The translations under genes and the position numbers were made by a program. Below the pieces are notes generated by a model. It was not told the origin of the DNA. It searched no databases and saw only the letters and a program-made list of their open reading frames with translations. From Seminavis robusta (Eukaryota; Bacillariophyta; Bacillariophyceae; Naviculales; Naviculaceae), in the NCBI GenBank assembly GCA_903772945.1, contig CAICTM010000255.1:19763-83762 (forward strand): a stretch of 64,000 bases of DNA, written 5' to 3'. Below, one piece after another: positions 53,959 to 64,000 of this stretch (within the stretch, counting starts at the first letter, position 1; every line of letters starts with the position of its first letter).

Positions 53959-56802
53959 TTAGCGCGCACCTTGGTCGTCGTAGTCAATTGCATCCGCCAA
54001 AGCTTCATTTGCTCTGCTAATAGCCTCTTTGGCGCTCCCTGGGAGGATTGCGGATTGTTCCGTTCGGTAGGCCGCACGCCGAAGCAGTCCAGCCCCAACA
54101 CGACGGCTTAAGGCCGCAATGCCTGGTAGCTGTTCAGTCACTGTCGCTCTGGTTTCTTCGTCGCGTAGCAAACCGGTCAATGCTTCGACATTGTCGCCTC
54201 CGTCACTGGATCTCTTAGAGATGACATCTGTCAGTTCCTGTGCAGTCGAAAGGATGCGTTCATCCTCGGCACTGGAACGCAGAAGAACATCCACCAGTTC
54301 GGGAAGCTCAGCCGGTCTGTCGAAGAGCGCTGCTTTGAGAGGGCCCGGGACTAAATTGCTTGCTGGGGAATTCCTCAGCAACTCCTTTGGAGTCTTTAGA
54401 GCGGTCGCAGCGGCCTTCGCAACGGTGCTGTCTACAAGAGCAGCTCGAAGGGCAGAGACTACGGCGGCGTCCCCGAGTTTTGCAGTTTCATCGACAAGAA
54501 TGTCTTGTAGTGTTGACCCCTTTGGATCCAACAGAAGCTTTGTGAACTCTGCTACAGCTGCAGCTTGTCCAGCTCCGTCTCGGTCAACATCAGCCGTGGC
54601 TGCGGTGTACGAAGCAAACCCTTCGCTCATTTCAACCAGTTTGCTCGGAGAAAGACTGCTACTCCTGCTCGCACCAGTAGACGATAGATCCTCTCCTCGT
54701 GCTCCAGCCTGGACAATGGCAAGTGTAGATGCGTCCTCCTTAACAGCATTTTCGGACAGACCAAGCATGGCGCGGAGGGCGCTCTTAGCTCGGGGGCTTC
54801 GGTCAGTGAAGAGCCGACGTGAAAGGTAGGGATAACATTCCTGCAGAATCCCATAGTTTTCGTCAACGCTCAACCCAATTCCTTCGAGTGTGCTAAATGC
54901 ACGGGCAACATACAAAACGTACGGTGGCAGCGCAAAGAGCTCTCTGTTCCTGCGAGACATTTCCTCCATGACGTTCGTAACTCCCTTCACGTCTACTCCT
55001 TCGGAGGCCAACTGCGCTTCCATACGCTCCAGCATTTCTGCTCGCGCTGCTTGCTGTAGCTCCTTGTCGGAAAGGTCTGAGCCGTAACGTTCTTGGAACT
55101 CTTGCTTGACACGTTCTTGGATCTTTTTGGGCCCTCCGCCCTCGCTAAGCTGTCGAAATGCAAACGTAAGTCCTTCTGTGATGCCACTGTCCTTGAGTCT
55201 ATCCGCTGTGACGCCCTCTGGTGAGAATCCAAGGTTGATAAAGTCCTGAGGAATTGCGTCGTAGTCCTCAGTGTTGACGTGAGCGATGAATTCCAGGAGG
55301 CTGTATTGAAGGTCCTTCGGAACTTCCAACGTCATTCCATGGTCCAAGATACACAATTTTCCATCCATTGTACGCAGCAAGTTTCCAGGCTTTCGCAGCA
55401 AACAAAAAAAGAGGCCGTCAGGAATGCCCACCAATATCAATGGATCGAGTACGTTTCTCAAGAATCAACTACTCACGTGTGGATCACAGTGCAGCACTCC
55501 AGTGTCTAACAGCATGGTCAGATAAGCGTTGATGGCAACACCACAGAGCCGGGGAACATCTGGTGATGCATCTCTATCCAATCTTGTTCCTTCAACCCAT
55601 TCGGTCACCAACAATTTGTTGCGTGTCATCGTGTCAACCACCCGAGGGGCGCAAACCGCATTGAGGCCTCTGTTTTCCATGGCCTTGCCAAAGTCAATCG
55701 TGTTCTTAGCTTCCAAGAGGTAATCGGTTTCCGCGACAAAGCCACGACCCCATTCATCGATGAGCAAAATTGCGTTGTCGATGTCTACTTGGCTAGTCTT
55801 TAGTCCGTTGGCGGCGTTTTGGAGGATCGTTTGAATGGGCGAAAGAACCCTCAAAACGTGTAGATCCAGCGCAATTTCTGCTAGAATCCCTGGCCGCTGG
55901 ACTTTGACAGCTACATCTTTTCCATTGGTTGCCAAGGTCCCCCTGTAGACTTGTCCAATAGATGCAGAAGCCACTGGCTCTGAAGACAAAGTTGAGAAGA
56001 CTTCCGAAACATCCCTGATTCCAAGCTCATCGCAGATGACTCGTCGGGCTTCATCACTATCAAAGGGTGGCACAGCATCTTGTAGCTTTCGTAATTCCAA
56101 GGCATACGCCTCTGGTATAAGATCAGTTCGAATCGACAAGGCTTGACCCAACTTAATGAAGGTTGGGCCAAGCTTTTCACAAAGGGACAGAGCGACCTTG
56201 GCTCGACGAGGTTCAGCTCGTTTCAAAGCAGTGTACTCTTCATCGCGAAAAAGTTTGCCCAAAATCAGCCAATCAAAAAGGACTCCCGTGTTGAAGGCTC
56301 CCGTCAACAAGGCAAGACGCAAAATTCGTTTGGCCACCAGCAGCGGACGCCTTCCATAATACTCAGCGGCAGCTTCGGGAGAGTAGGTGGTAGTGCCAGG
56401 TTCGTACGGTGCCTCCATTTCATTGTCGGGTGAATTGAGCCATAACAAAAAGGCATTGCCAGCCGCAAAAGCTGCAATAAGTTCCAAGTACCATGGTACA
56501 GTGACAGCCGACGACAAGGAAGCAGAAAGTTCTGGGTCAATAACTCCGTTCAAATTGACAGATGCAGCCAAGCTGGCCAGTTGTTGACTCAATTCAGGAA
56601 ACTGCAATGCCGATGGAAGGGAAACCGAGCTGTCAACTGTGGCAGAAGCATCCACAAGCCAAGATGGAACATCGAAGCTAACACTTGATGGCAACAGCGA
56701 TTTCGCGGTCTTCTTGGCTGCTCTTCTCGATGCAGGCACAAAGGCGGTAGATCCCTGCAGGAGCAGACATGTGAAGACGACCCCAGAAAGTAGAAAGCGC
56801 AT
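53959..56802 (-). CDS. ABC1/ADCK-type atypical kinase, plastid-targeted (918 aa)
   Basis: Two exons, 56802..55477 and 55389..53959, joined in phase 0 exactly inside the catalytic HCDPH|PGN motif. The ATG at 56802 gives MRFLLSGVVFTCLLLQGSTAFVPA, a signal peptide with a plastid-type AFVP cleavage motif. All ABC1 signatures are present: the KxGQ motif (PTFIKLGQALSIRTDLIP), the Ala-rich loop variant SASIGQVYRG, the ATP-binding Lys in VAVKVQRP, the ETDYLLEA Glu, catalytic HCDPHPGN and metal-binding LDHGM. About 450 residues follow, largely helical and charged. Plant ABC1K proteins regulate prenylquinone (tocopherol, plastoquinone) metabolism in plastoglobules; that role here is by family. Confidence 0.93.
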
Positions 56803-58105
56803 CGTACTGTTCACAGAATCTTTAAAAATGATCCCTCATGTTGCTTTTTGCCACTGCGATATGGCTTGGTTGGCCAGCCATTCAAGTGACCGCTGTTGTG
56901 TCAGAGTCGCCGTGGCCTTGTTTTGCGTTCTGCGTCATTGCTCGGCTGTGTCTGTCCCGAACAAACGTTTGCAGTAGAAATGGGGTTAAGATGTAAATAA
57001 ACCTGCTTAGCTAGCTAGCTGGTTGTACTGTTCCGTACAGGGACTGGAGCCAGGAACCAGAGGACAGGATTTCCATTGCAATGGTGCTACGGCTGTACCG
57101 GTACCGATACCCAGTGGTAATGCAAGAAAGTCAGCAGTGGACAAAGCATTGATGGGAAGCTGATGGGAGGAGGAAGTACAGTCGTACCAGGTACGCAACA
57201 AAGGAGGTTGCTGGATACACCTGCTCAGAGCTTGCCAATGCATTCAGTGCCGACTTCAAAATACGATACATCGATTACTGCTGAAGGTTTCTATTTGGGG
57301 TTCCTAAAAACATAGATTCTACCTGCCCTTTTGAGTAGAGGATGTGGCCACATTTTACTTTCAGACGCAACTGCGTAACGTAGATGTGATCATGGTTGAG
57401 ATTTGCTTCTGCTGTTCAGTCATAGAGTCTACTAGAACTCAAAGGGCAACATCCCATCGAGCGACGTTTTCAATCTGAAGGACAGGCGTGGCTACAATTT
57501 GCCTAGTCAGCTTGGATGTACCGGTAAGAACAAGAAGCTAGAGTGCATCTTGGCTAGTTAGTACCAGGTAGAGGGACAGCTACAGTTCCCTCGCCTTTCG
57601 GGTTGATTGAAGATTCGATTGAATCATTCAATTCGATTCAATTGCTTCATTCGCTTCTTCCACTTGGCGGAACCTTACAATTTGCACGATCCCTCTATGG
57701 TTAATAGCTAGCTAGTCTTGTATCTCTGCATATTACTCCACATCTACTAACGGTATTGCACAACTGTGTGCACACATACATGCAGGTGTTGGTACCCTAC
57801 AGTACGGCGGTACCGTACCACACAAGGGGAGCCTGGCAGCTGACTATTCCGAGATGCAGTTTCCACGATGCGCAAGCCGTCCAATGGCGAAAATGGCGTG
57901 GGAGTGACAATCCACCCACGCAGAGCACCAAACCGTTGGGTGCAAAATACTCACAATTTTTGCAGGACGGTTGAGCTCCAACCCAACAAAAAAGGGAGAC
58001 TTGGTGAGAAACAACAGCAATCAAAAGAGAGTCTAGGAAGAAGATCGCCGCCCCAAGTTACAGACAATATAGGTACCGTAGCAGACATCAAAGAGGCAGT
58101 ACACC
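56803..58105. other. Intergenic, 1.3 kb, between ABC1 kinase and the LRR gene
   Basis: Divergent 5' flanks. TACCGGTA at 57096-57103 and 57519-57526; CTAGCTAG at about 57010 and 57706. Short inverted AATCATTCAATTCGATTCAATTG words at 57620-57645. No gene seen. Confidence 0.55.
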
Positions 58106-60856
58106 ATGGTGAGCAAAAATGATCGTCTCCCGAGGCGAACGAGTAGGAAGGCGCCAGCTGCGGCCGCTGCTACCAATCCCTTTGACAGCGACTTTAGCGC
58201 ATCGGAGGCATCCAGGCAGTCACGAGGGGTCGTCTTTGATCTAGACACCATTGCAGCGAGTCGCCGAGCTATGATTAGCGGAAAGAAACCAGCACCCAGA
58301 GCAAAGCGACCCTCGCATACGTCGACGTCTCAACCGCGAAGAAGCAGCAACACACGATCACATTCGCAGTCACAATCCAGGAATAGAACGTCAAGGAAGG
58401 TTGCAAATCCGAGGAGGGCGGAGTCTGCGGACATTGAAATGGGAAACGACAGAGAAATTCGTGAAAGGATCCGCACAAAGGAAACACAGGACGAAAGCGA
58501 GCAGGGATTTGACATCGATAACCCAATTACTATTGAAGATAGGGTGAAACCCACTTACGTGGATGAACAAGCCAGTGAAAGCGAGATTGGGAGTAGCAGC
58601 AGCAGCAGTCAGAGCGACAGTGACGATAGCTCCAGCGAGGATAGCGACGACAGCAGCTATGGCAGTTTCGAGGACAAGCAGAAACTGCGAAAGCCTTATG
58701 TGTTCGCTGTTTTGGGAATGGTATCCATCATGTTATTGGTGGGGATCATTGCTCTATCTGTTGTGGTGTTTGGAGGAGATAATGGAGAGGACAAGTCTCC
58801 TTTGTTGCCCATCCTTACAGCAAGACAAGAAGCACTGCATAACATAATTCAAGCAATCGTGGACGAGGACATGTTGACCGACTCTGAAACCCCCCAATAC
58901 CGAGCTCATCAATGGATTCTCTACGAGGACCCTCTGGGGCTAGCTCCTGCAAGTGGGGCTTCAAAGGAACGAATCATTCAGCGGTACGTTTTGGCAGTGT
59001 TCTACTTCGCTACCGGAGGCGGAGAAAAATGGAAGACAAACAATTGGATGATTGGGGATGAATGCGTCGATGAATGGGATGGCATAGGTTGCACAGATGA
59101 CGGAGTAGTTCACGTGGTGACACTAAGTAAGTACCCTACTAGTAGAAGGTTTTCGCTTGACGCAATCATGACGCGCTGCTCAGCTTGCTCTTGTTTCTTG
59201 TTGTGTGTGAAGATAACTTTGGGCTTGCTGGCTTCATACCAGAAGAGCTCAGTCACCTCTCTGTCCTAGAACACCTCATCCTGAAAAACAATGCTGAACT
59301 TGTTGGTTCTCTGCCCACCAAGTTGGGAAAGCTGCAATCGCTTCGACAATTGGGCGTCTACAACAACAACATCGAGGGAACCATTCCAGACCAGCTCTTT
59401 GAAGCCACTAATCTCAAGTTCATCAATTTACAGAACAACGATTTGACGGGAACGTTATCAGCCAACATTGAATCAATGGCCCGTCTCGAGACACTCGTAT
59501 TGATGAACAATAGACTGACCGGGGAAATTCCGTTTGGAGGCCTTAGTTCCACCAAAATCAAGTTCCTTGGCTTGAGTCACAACAAGCTCTCAGGAACAAT
59601 AGGACCCATGATTGGCGTCTTAGACAAGCTTGAATACTTGTATTTGGATGGAAACAGCTTCCAGGGTCGTCTGCCAAGCACGATCTCTCAGCTGACTAGT
59701 TTGAGTGAGTACAGATGTGACATTCCTGCGAAATGCATTTGCCCCTTGAACTAACCATTATCCTGTTCTTTTCCTAATGCTGTACAGAGTCATTGAATCT
59801 TGATGAGAACGACTTTGATGGTTTGGTTCCTACCGAGTTTGGAGAACTCACTGACCTAGAGTTTCTCTCGCTTCAAACCAATGGGTTCGAAGGATCAATT
59901 CCATCTGAGATGGCCTTGATGACATCACTGCGTAAGTAGAGCTAAGCTACAGCTGGAGAATCTCCTTGGTTTGCGCAACAGACCCGATGCTAAGTCCTTC
60001 CATTTCTTGCACTTTAGACAACGTCAATCTTGCCCAAAACGCACTCACTGGAAAGATCCCCGACCTATCATCCTTGAAAGAGCTGCGCAATCTGTTGCTC
60101 TACAATAATAAGCTGAGCGGAGAGATTCCCAAGACCCTCTTCACCCTCAACAAACTTGGTAAGAAGATTGTTGACAGACTGCGCTTGATTGATTGACAAA
60201 TTTGTTTGCTGAACTTTTGCATCCTCCTTCGAAGAAATCTTGTTCCTCAGCTCGAACCAAATAACGAGCACTGTACCAGCTGAAATAGCGCAGTTGAAGG
60301 GAAAGCTGCGAGGGTTGTACTTGTCAGACAACGAGCTGGTGGGAACCATTCCAGAGGCTCTCTGTGAACTGCAAAACCTTGGTGAGAGAGAACACACAGT
60401 TGTGTTGTCGTTTTCCTTTGTCATACTCTGCACTTTTCATCTCACACGGCTTTGTCACTGGATACAGAGGCCCTATTGATTGACGAGAACAGCTTTCAAG
60501 GGACAGTTCCGGCCTGTTTTGGTGATCTCCAACAACTACGGCAGCTCTACCTATTCAGAAATCGATTGACAGGGGAGTTACCTAGAGAGTTGACAGAACT
60601 GAGTTGGCTGAGTAAGTTCTCCTGCCGTTGTCAGACATTCGCGCCCAAAGCCTGATCCTAATGTACTGCTGCCCGGATTTTGACAGCTGGACTAGGTCTA
60701 GAAGAGAATGACTTCAGGGGCTCTGTTCCGCTGGAGATTTGCTCTATCAAAGAACAGAATGAAAACTTTGACCTCTGGGCTGATTGCGGTGGCAGCTTCC
60801 CAGACCTCTTGTGTCCATGCTGCAGTGTTTGCTGCCCGTCTTTGGATTGTCAATGA
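58106..60856 (+). CDS. Intact leucine-rich-repeat transmembrane protein (752 aa)
   Basis: Seven exons: 58106..59126, 59213..59704, 59788..59931, 60018..60158, 60235..60381, 60468..60611 and 60687..60856. Every intron is phase 1 and sits just before an LRR start. The N-terminal 190 residues are disordered, Arg/Ser-rich and then acidic; a membrane helix follows (YVFAVLGMVSIMLLVGIIAL), so the repeats face outside. A cap with Cys pairs (DECVDEWDGIGCTDDGV) leads to about 12 plant-type LRRs of the LxGxIPxE form (e.g. NNNIEGTIPDQL, DNELVGTIPEAL), ending in a Cys-rich tail CPCCSVCC. This is the receptor-like architecture expanded in diatoms; no kinase domain is attached. Ligand and role are unknown. 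It is a paralogue of the broken gene at 26143. Confidence 0.9.
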
Positions 60857-61730
60857 GACACTTCCTATAGTCGCCGTTGAGTGAATGCAGACTGAGAGGT
60901 TCCTATTCTTTGAACCCAAGAAAAGAGGGGGGGTGCACAACTCCTACCGTACAAACTGTGTGAACTAGTACTTCTATTGACCATAGATAATCTCTATGCT
61001 CCTTTGTAGTGGGGGTCCAAAACTTAGAATTTAGTACCGTATGCGTTGGGGAAAACATTCAAGGCCAGAGACTTTTGTTAGGGTGTGAAAGGATCAAATA
61101 TTCAGTAAGGTGCTTTTCAATTATCTCATTGGCGACTTGGCATTGTGTTGATGGAACTGTTCTTGTGACAAAACCTGTGACATTTGAGCTGGTTGGTGGT
61201 GGCAGCTTTCCAGGCTTTCTGCCCATACTGCAGTGTGCCCTCCTTTGCTGCTTTGATGAACACAGAGAATAGAGAAGACAATCAGGGGTTGCTAACTAGG
61301 TCGGTGGCATGAACGTCAGGTAATCATTGCATTACTTCTATTGGCCCAAGAAAAACTTCAATTGCATCTCGTGTTGTTGAAGACAAATATAAAGCTCCTG
61401 TGAAGTAACTATATTATTGGTATGTTTCCTCAAAACATCAAAAATGAAGGTGCGTTGTTGGCGAGCATGGATTGGTGTCGATATCTTTTAAAACAAAATG
61501 CGTCATTGGTGAGCTTGGCAGGTGTTGATATCTTTAAAACTTTCGTCGAATTGCAGAGGGGCTCTCTTGTCTTCCGTCGCTGAATCCAAGCATTTGTGGC
61601 CTATTGTCCTGATATGAAAAACCACGGCTTTCCTTTGTTCTGTTTGTGGATAAGGCGGAAGAAAGTGGAATGCCAAATCTGAGGGAGTCATGTCTTCTCG
61701 TCATGCGACCATCAAGAGCAATGCACATCT
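60857..61730. other. Intergenic, 0.9 kb, downstream of the LRR gene
   Basis: Contains the decayed LRR-tail copy at about 61190-61262. A further short frame at 61534-61728 (-) may be part of an alternative 3' exon of the small gene at 61731. Otherwise nothing was seen. Confidence 0.5.
61190..61262 (+). pseudogene. Degenerate copy of the 3' end of an LRR gene
   Basis: The stretch ggtggcagctttccaggc ... actgcagtgtgc matches the end of the intact LRR gene (ggtggcagcttcccagac ... gctgcagtgtttgc, about 60788-60830) with small gaps. It codes GGSFPGF...LLCCF instead of GGSFPDLLCPCC. No LRR lies in front of it. Confidence 0.5.
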
Positions 61731-61925
61731 TCAGGCACTTACGTCAACCAACATGTCGTCCCAATCATTCGCCCATTCAGGGATGATGCCTTGATTCTGG
61801 GACGTCGCCATACTTCGAGTTGCCGCCGACGTTCCTGATTGCTTGTTCATCATTCGCGAAGTAGCCGTTGCTTGTGTGATTCCAACACGGCGATATGCGT
61901 TCCAAAAGGCACCCCAACCAGTCAT
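61731..61925 (-). CDS. Small protein A (64 aa), paralogue of the 62644-62904 protein
   Basis: The start at 61925 gives MTGWGAFWNAYRRVGI. It aligns end to end with the neighbouring small protein: MT(G)WGAF, RRxG(V/I)T, TAxATSR/TRR, a Gln/Ser-rich middle, then WD(D/F)ML(V/L)DVS. The shared pattern argues that both are real genes. The frame ends at DVSA, but GTTGACGTAAGT is a perfect donor; if it is used, exon 1 stops at 61743 and a 3' exon follows (an acceptor such as ATATCAG near 61620 is possible). The basic, hydroxylated N-terminus would suit a mitochondrial protein. No family was recognised. Confidence 0.55.
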   Translation of the reverse strand: MTGWGAFWNAYRRVGITQATATSRMMNKQSGTSAATRSMATSQNQGIIPEWANDWDDMLVDVSA

Positions 61926-62643
61926 ATTGGTTCTCAGATACGTTTCTTGTTGATGAAAGCTTGGCTGGAAAGTAGATTGAGTTTCTGTTGCTTTTAATCC
62001 TGTTTTATGGTCGCCAACGAATGAGTGGGCAAAGCTAACGAGCCTTCGCTTCCCGAACCCGAAAACGAGAACTCCCACCAAAGATTCTCACTTTCCTTCG
62101 ATTTTGGACACGACAACCATGTAATCCCAGCCAGGTACATGTAGACGACTTCCATCAAAAGGCTGACAATAGGAAGGGAGCAAAGATCCATGCAACTCTG
62201 AGCTTCGTCTGCCTAAGCTAGCTAGGTAGCTGGCCTGCCTGGAAGCGTTGCTGTCAGGTCACGTGCAGGTAGCAACTGAAGCAATGACGAGCATTTTAGC
62301 ACAAGTAATAAAGGAGCACCCAAAGGTACGACTCCACGACTTTCGGGAATTTTCGCGTTGCGTTTAGTTTATCGTTCTACATGTAGTATGAGCTGCCAGA
62401 TAGCTGTCCTTCAAGTGAATAATCGTCCTCTTGCAACAGCGGTAGCAGCGTTGAATCTCCGGTTCTCACGGGGTGTACCGGTACACAAGGAGGCTGGTTT
62501 CAAGCTAAGATGAACTAATGAATGAACAAATGAATGTCCTCATGCACACATGCATGTATCTCTAGAATGGCGGAAGCAGTGTTGGCTCTCCATAGGGCTG
62601 TACCGGTACACAAGGGAGCACAGAAATCAAGGGGGGAAATGAA
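61926..62643. other. Intergenic between the paired small genes
   Basis: 5' flank of small gene A and 3' flank of small gene B. It holds the duplicated 50-bp segment with TACCGGTA and a CTAGCTAGG at about 62215-62225. No gene seen. Confidence 0.5.
62439..62616. repeat. Duplicated segment of about 50 bp containing TACCGGTA
   Basis: Copies at 62439-62491 and 62570-62616 share gcgg(t/a)agcag(c/t)gttg, ctcc and the block tgtaccggtacacaagg at the same spacing. Confidence 0.75.
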
Positions 62644-62904
62644 TCACATCTGGAAGAAGTTAGACTCATGCAAAACGAAGGCAACGCTCATTCGATGTAT
62701 CGCAATAAGGCTTACATCTAGCAACATAAAGTCCCAAGTTTCGAAGGGCGGCTGCTTTTTAGGAAACTGCTTGGCCTCGGGTTGCGTCGAAACTGCTCTG
62801 TTGGCGACTCGCTGCTGTTGCTGCATCCCACCTCGTCGAGTAGCTGCCGCTGTTTTATCCGTGACGCCTCGTCGCATTGCAAGGAAGAAAGCTCCCCAAG
62901 TCAT
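62644..62904 (-). CDS. Small protein B (64 aa spliced), paralogue of the 61731-61925 protein
   Basis: The ATG at 62904 gives MTWGAFFLAMRRGVTDKT. The likely model is 62904..62716 joined to 62649..62644 across a 66-bp GT-AG intron (GTAAGC to TTCCAG), giving 64 residues ending MLLDM. The intron has no in-frame stop, so if kept it adds 22 residues and ends at the same stop. The body is rich in Arg, Ala and Gln, with a short WDFMLLD motif near the end matching WDDMLVD in protein A. Function unknown; the pair probably arose by tandem duplication. Confidence 0.55.
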   Translation of the reverse strand: MTWGAFFLAMRRGVTDKTAAATRRGGMQQQQRVANRAVSTQPEAKQFPKKQPPFETWDFMLLDVSLIAIHRMSVAFVLHESNFFQM

Positions 62905-64000
62905 GGTCTGGTTTCTGGTTCAATCAAATGGATAGAGTATCGTCTTGTTTCTTTGTTGTCTATTTTTTATGGGCCTCGGTAAGGGAGAGGCGAGATGTGC
63001 AGGTGCGAAGCAGAGCTTCTGAATTCTGAAGCCGAGCTTCGCAAGGGCACGCTGGACGAGAACAATCCACTTGCAGCGGCTCTGTGCCTGAAGTCTGGCA
63101 ATCCCATGATCGTCATGATGCTGTCATCAGCTCGTCACCAGTACGACCATGCATCAATGAGGCAGGACAGCGGGTCTGCTGTATGTACCGGTACAGCTTT
63201 TGCACATAGCTACCAGCTAGATAGTAAGTACAAGCTCAAAGGGCTACTACTAGAAGAAAACACCAAGTAATCCAGGATTTTCCACCTCTTGATAACTGTG
63301 ATACCTGATACCTTATGGATGTATTCGTCACTTCTGGTTTGTGTTTGTGTTGACAAAGTGTTAGCTTACAGGTCAAGCCCTAGCAAGAGGCTTGCATATA
63401 CCGTTTTCAAATCTAAAAACAAGAGGTCCCTCCGGGTGCGCCAACCCACGTAAACTTGTATTGCTTGGGAAAGCAAAGCCAAATTTACAAATTTTACTTC
63501 TCTTGGGGTATGTATGGATACCAGCCTTTTTGGCAACATGGCTGAAGTCAGGTCCAGTTTTTATTGAAAGATAGGTTCAGCTACCCTTCCTTCTCGAATC
63601 TGTCCAGCTCGGATCCTGTTCTTGTACTCCTCCAGTGGTGGCCGATGCAAGTTTACATTGTTGACATTGTCTAGCTTACTGGACAGTCTCAAATCTGTCT
63701 AGCCCAGATCCTGTTCTTGAAATCCTCCAGTAGTTGCCGATGCAAATTGCAAATTGACATACAGCTCACATGCAAGGAAGGCGCCCTTGATTTGGAGCTT
63801 GGTGAAGCCCTCGATGTTGACCTCGACAGTTTGGACCATCTGTTGTATTTGCATCAGATACAACAAACAGGGCAAGGTCAACAACAAACGTTTCATTGCA
63901 CAGGAGTGGAAGATATGCTTGAAGACTGTATGGACATGTATGTGCTACTTTGACAGCTGCAGTTCAATCCGATCTGTGGCCAATACAGCCATCCGTCTCG
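62905..64000. other. Intergenic to window end
   Basis: No gene is supported. It holds TACCGGTA at 63186-63193 and the duplicated segment at 63593-63759. Short frames at 62995, 63699 and 63717 have no recognisable features. Confidence 0.5.
63593..63759. repeat. Imperfect tandem duplication, about 70 bp units
   Basis: 63593-63662 and 63687-63759 share ctc(g/a)aatctgtc(c/t)agc, gatcctgttcttg, tcctccagt and gccgatgcaa in order. On the minus strand the first copy reads VNLHRPPLEEYKNRIRAGQ, so this may be a fragment of some coding repeat. Confidence 0.7.

Noticed and set aside
1-64000. tRNA, rRNA and CRISPR arrays
   Set aside because: No cloverleaf with a GGTTCGAATCC-like T arm, no rRNA-like sequence and no regularly spaced direct repeats with unique spacers were seen. 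A covariance-model scan would be decisive.
1-64000. Intact transposons or retroelements
   Set aside because: No transposase, integrase or reverse-transcriptase motif and no long terminal repeats were found in any frame read.

Overview
This 64 kb window is nuclear DNA of a photosynthetic stramenopile, most probably a pennate diatom. Four signs point there. Several proteins start with a signal peptide followed by an 'A-F-A-P'-like motif, as in complex red plastids. Introns are short GT-AG (44 to about 130 bp). The gene content includes a plastid-type formate/nitrite channel, a triose-phosphate-type translocator and two leucine-rich-repeat (LRR) membrane proteins of the diatom type. Intergenic DNA is full of TACCGGTA and CTAGCTAG motifs. 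I cannot name the species with certainty. Exon joins below were worked out by hand from splice sites, reading phase and family conservation; no transcript data were available.

Layout. 1-2327: 3' part of PAN2 (mRNA deadenylase). 2807-3025: small membrane protein. 4811-7939: large disordered acidic/serine-rich protein. 8052-10613: fused prephenate/arogenate dehydratase and TyrA dehydrogenase for Phe/Tyr synthesis. 11301-12380: five-exon GNAT acetyltransferase. 12619-15066: second disordered protein sharing a short domain with the 4811 gene. 15435-16528: TFIIF beta subunit. 16717-19511: RAD4/XPC DNA-repair protein. 21160-22419: FNT/NAR1-type channel. 23546-25500: V-ATPase subunit A. 26143-29726: LRR membrane-protein gene broken by frameshifts. 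30205-35259: one gene with four tandem glutathione S-transferase (GST) modules. 36456-38108: glutamate dehydrogenase homologue whose catalytic residues are replaced. 38751-40267: triose-phosphate-type translocator. 40457-42354: multi-pass membrane protein. 43002-44708: secreted or plastid-targeted NUMOD3-like repeat protein. 45339-47090: GT17-like glycosyltransferase. 47607-49897: plastid-targeted Ala/Lys/Glu-rich protein built from micro-exons. 50730-53767: sugar-nucleotide epimerase fused to an unknown domain. 53959-56802: plastid ABC1-type kinase. 58106-60856: intact LRR membrane protein. 61731-61925 and 62644-62904: two tandem paralogous 64-residue proteins. The rest is intergenic.

The genes are not an operon. 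Several neighbours are head-to-head and may share promoter regions (12619/15435 genes, V-ATPase/LRR, GDH-like/translocator, 40457/43002 genes, GT17/Ala-rich). Functional themes are mRNA turnover, transcription and repair (PAN2, TFIIF, RAD4), plastid metabolism (aromatic amino acids, nitrite, triose phosphate, ABC1 kinase) and surface or secretory proteins (LRR, GT17, epimerase).

The most unusual items are the four-module GST protein with decayed outer modules, the GDH-fold protein without its catalytic Lys/Asp set, the epimerase with His in place of the catalytic Tyr, the NUMOD3-like repeats in a signal-peptide protein, and the decayed LRR gene beside an intact paralogue.
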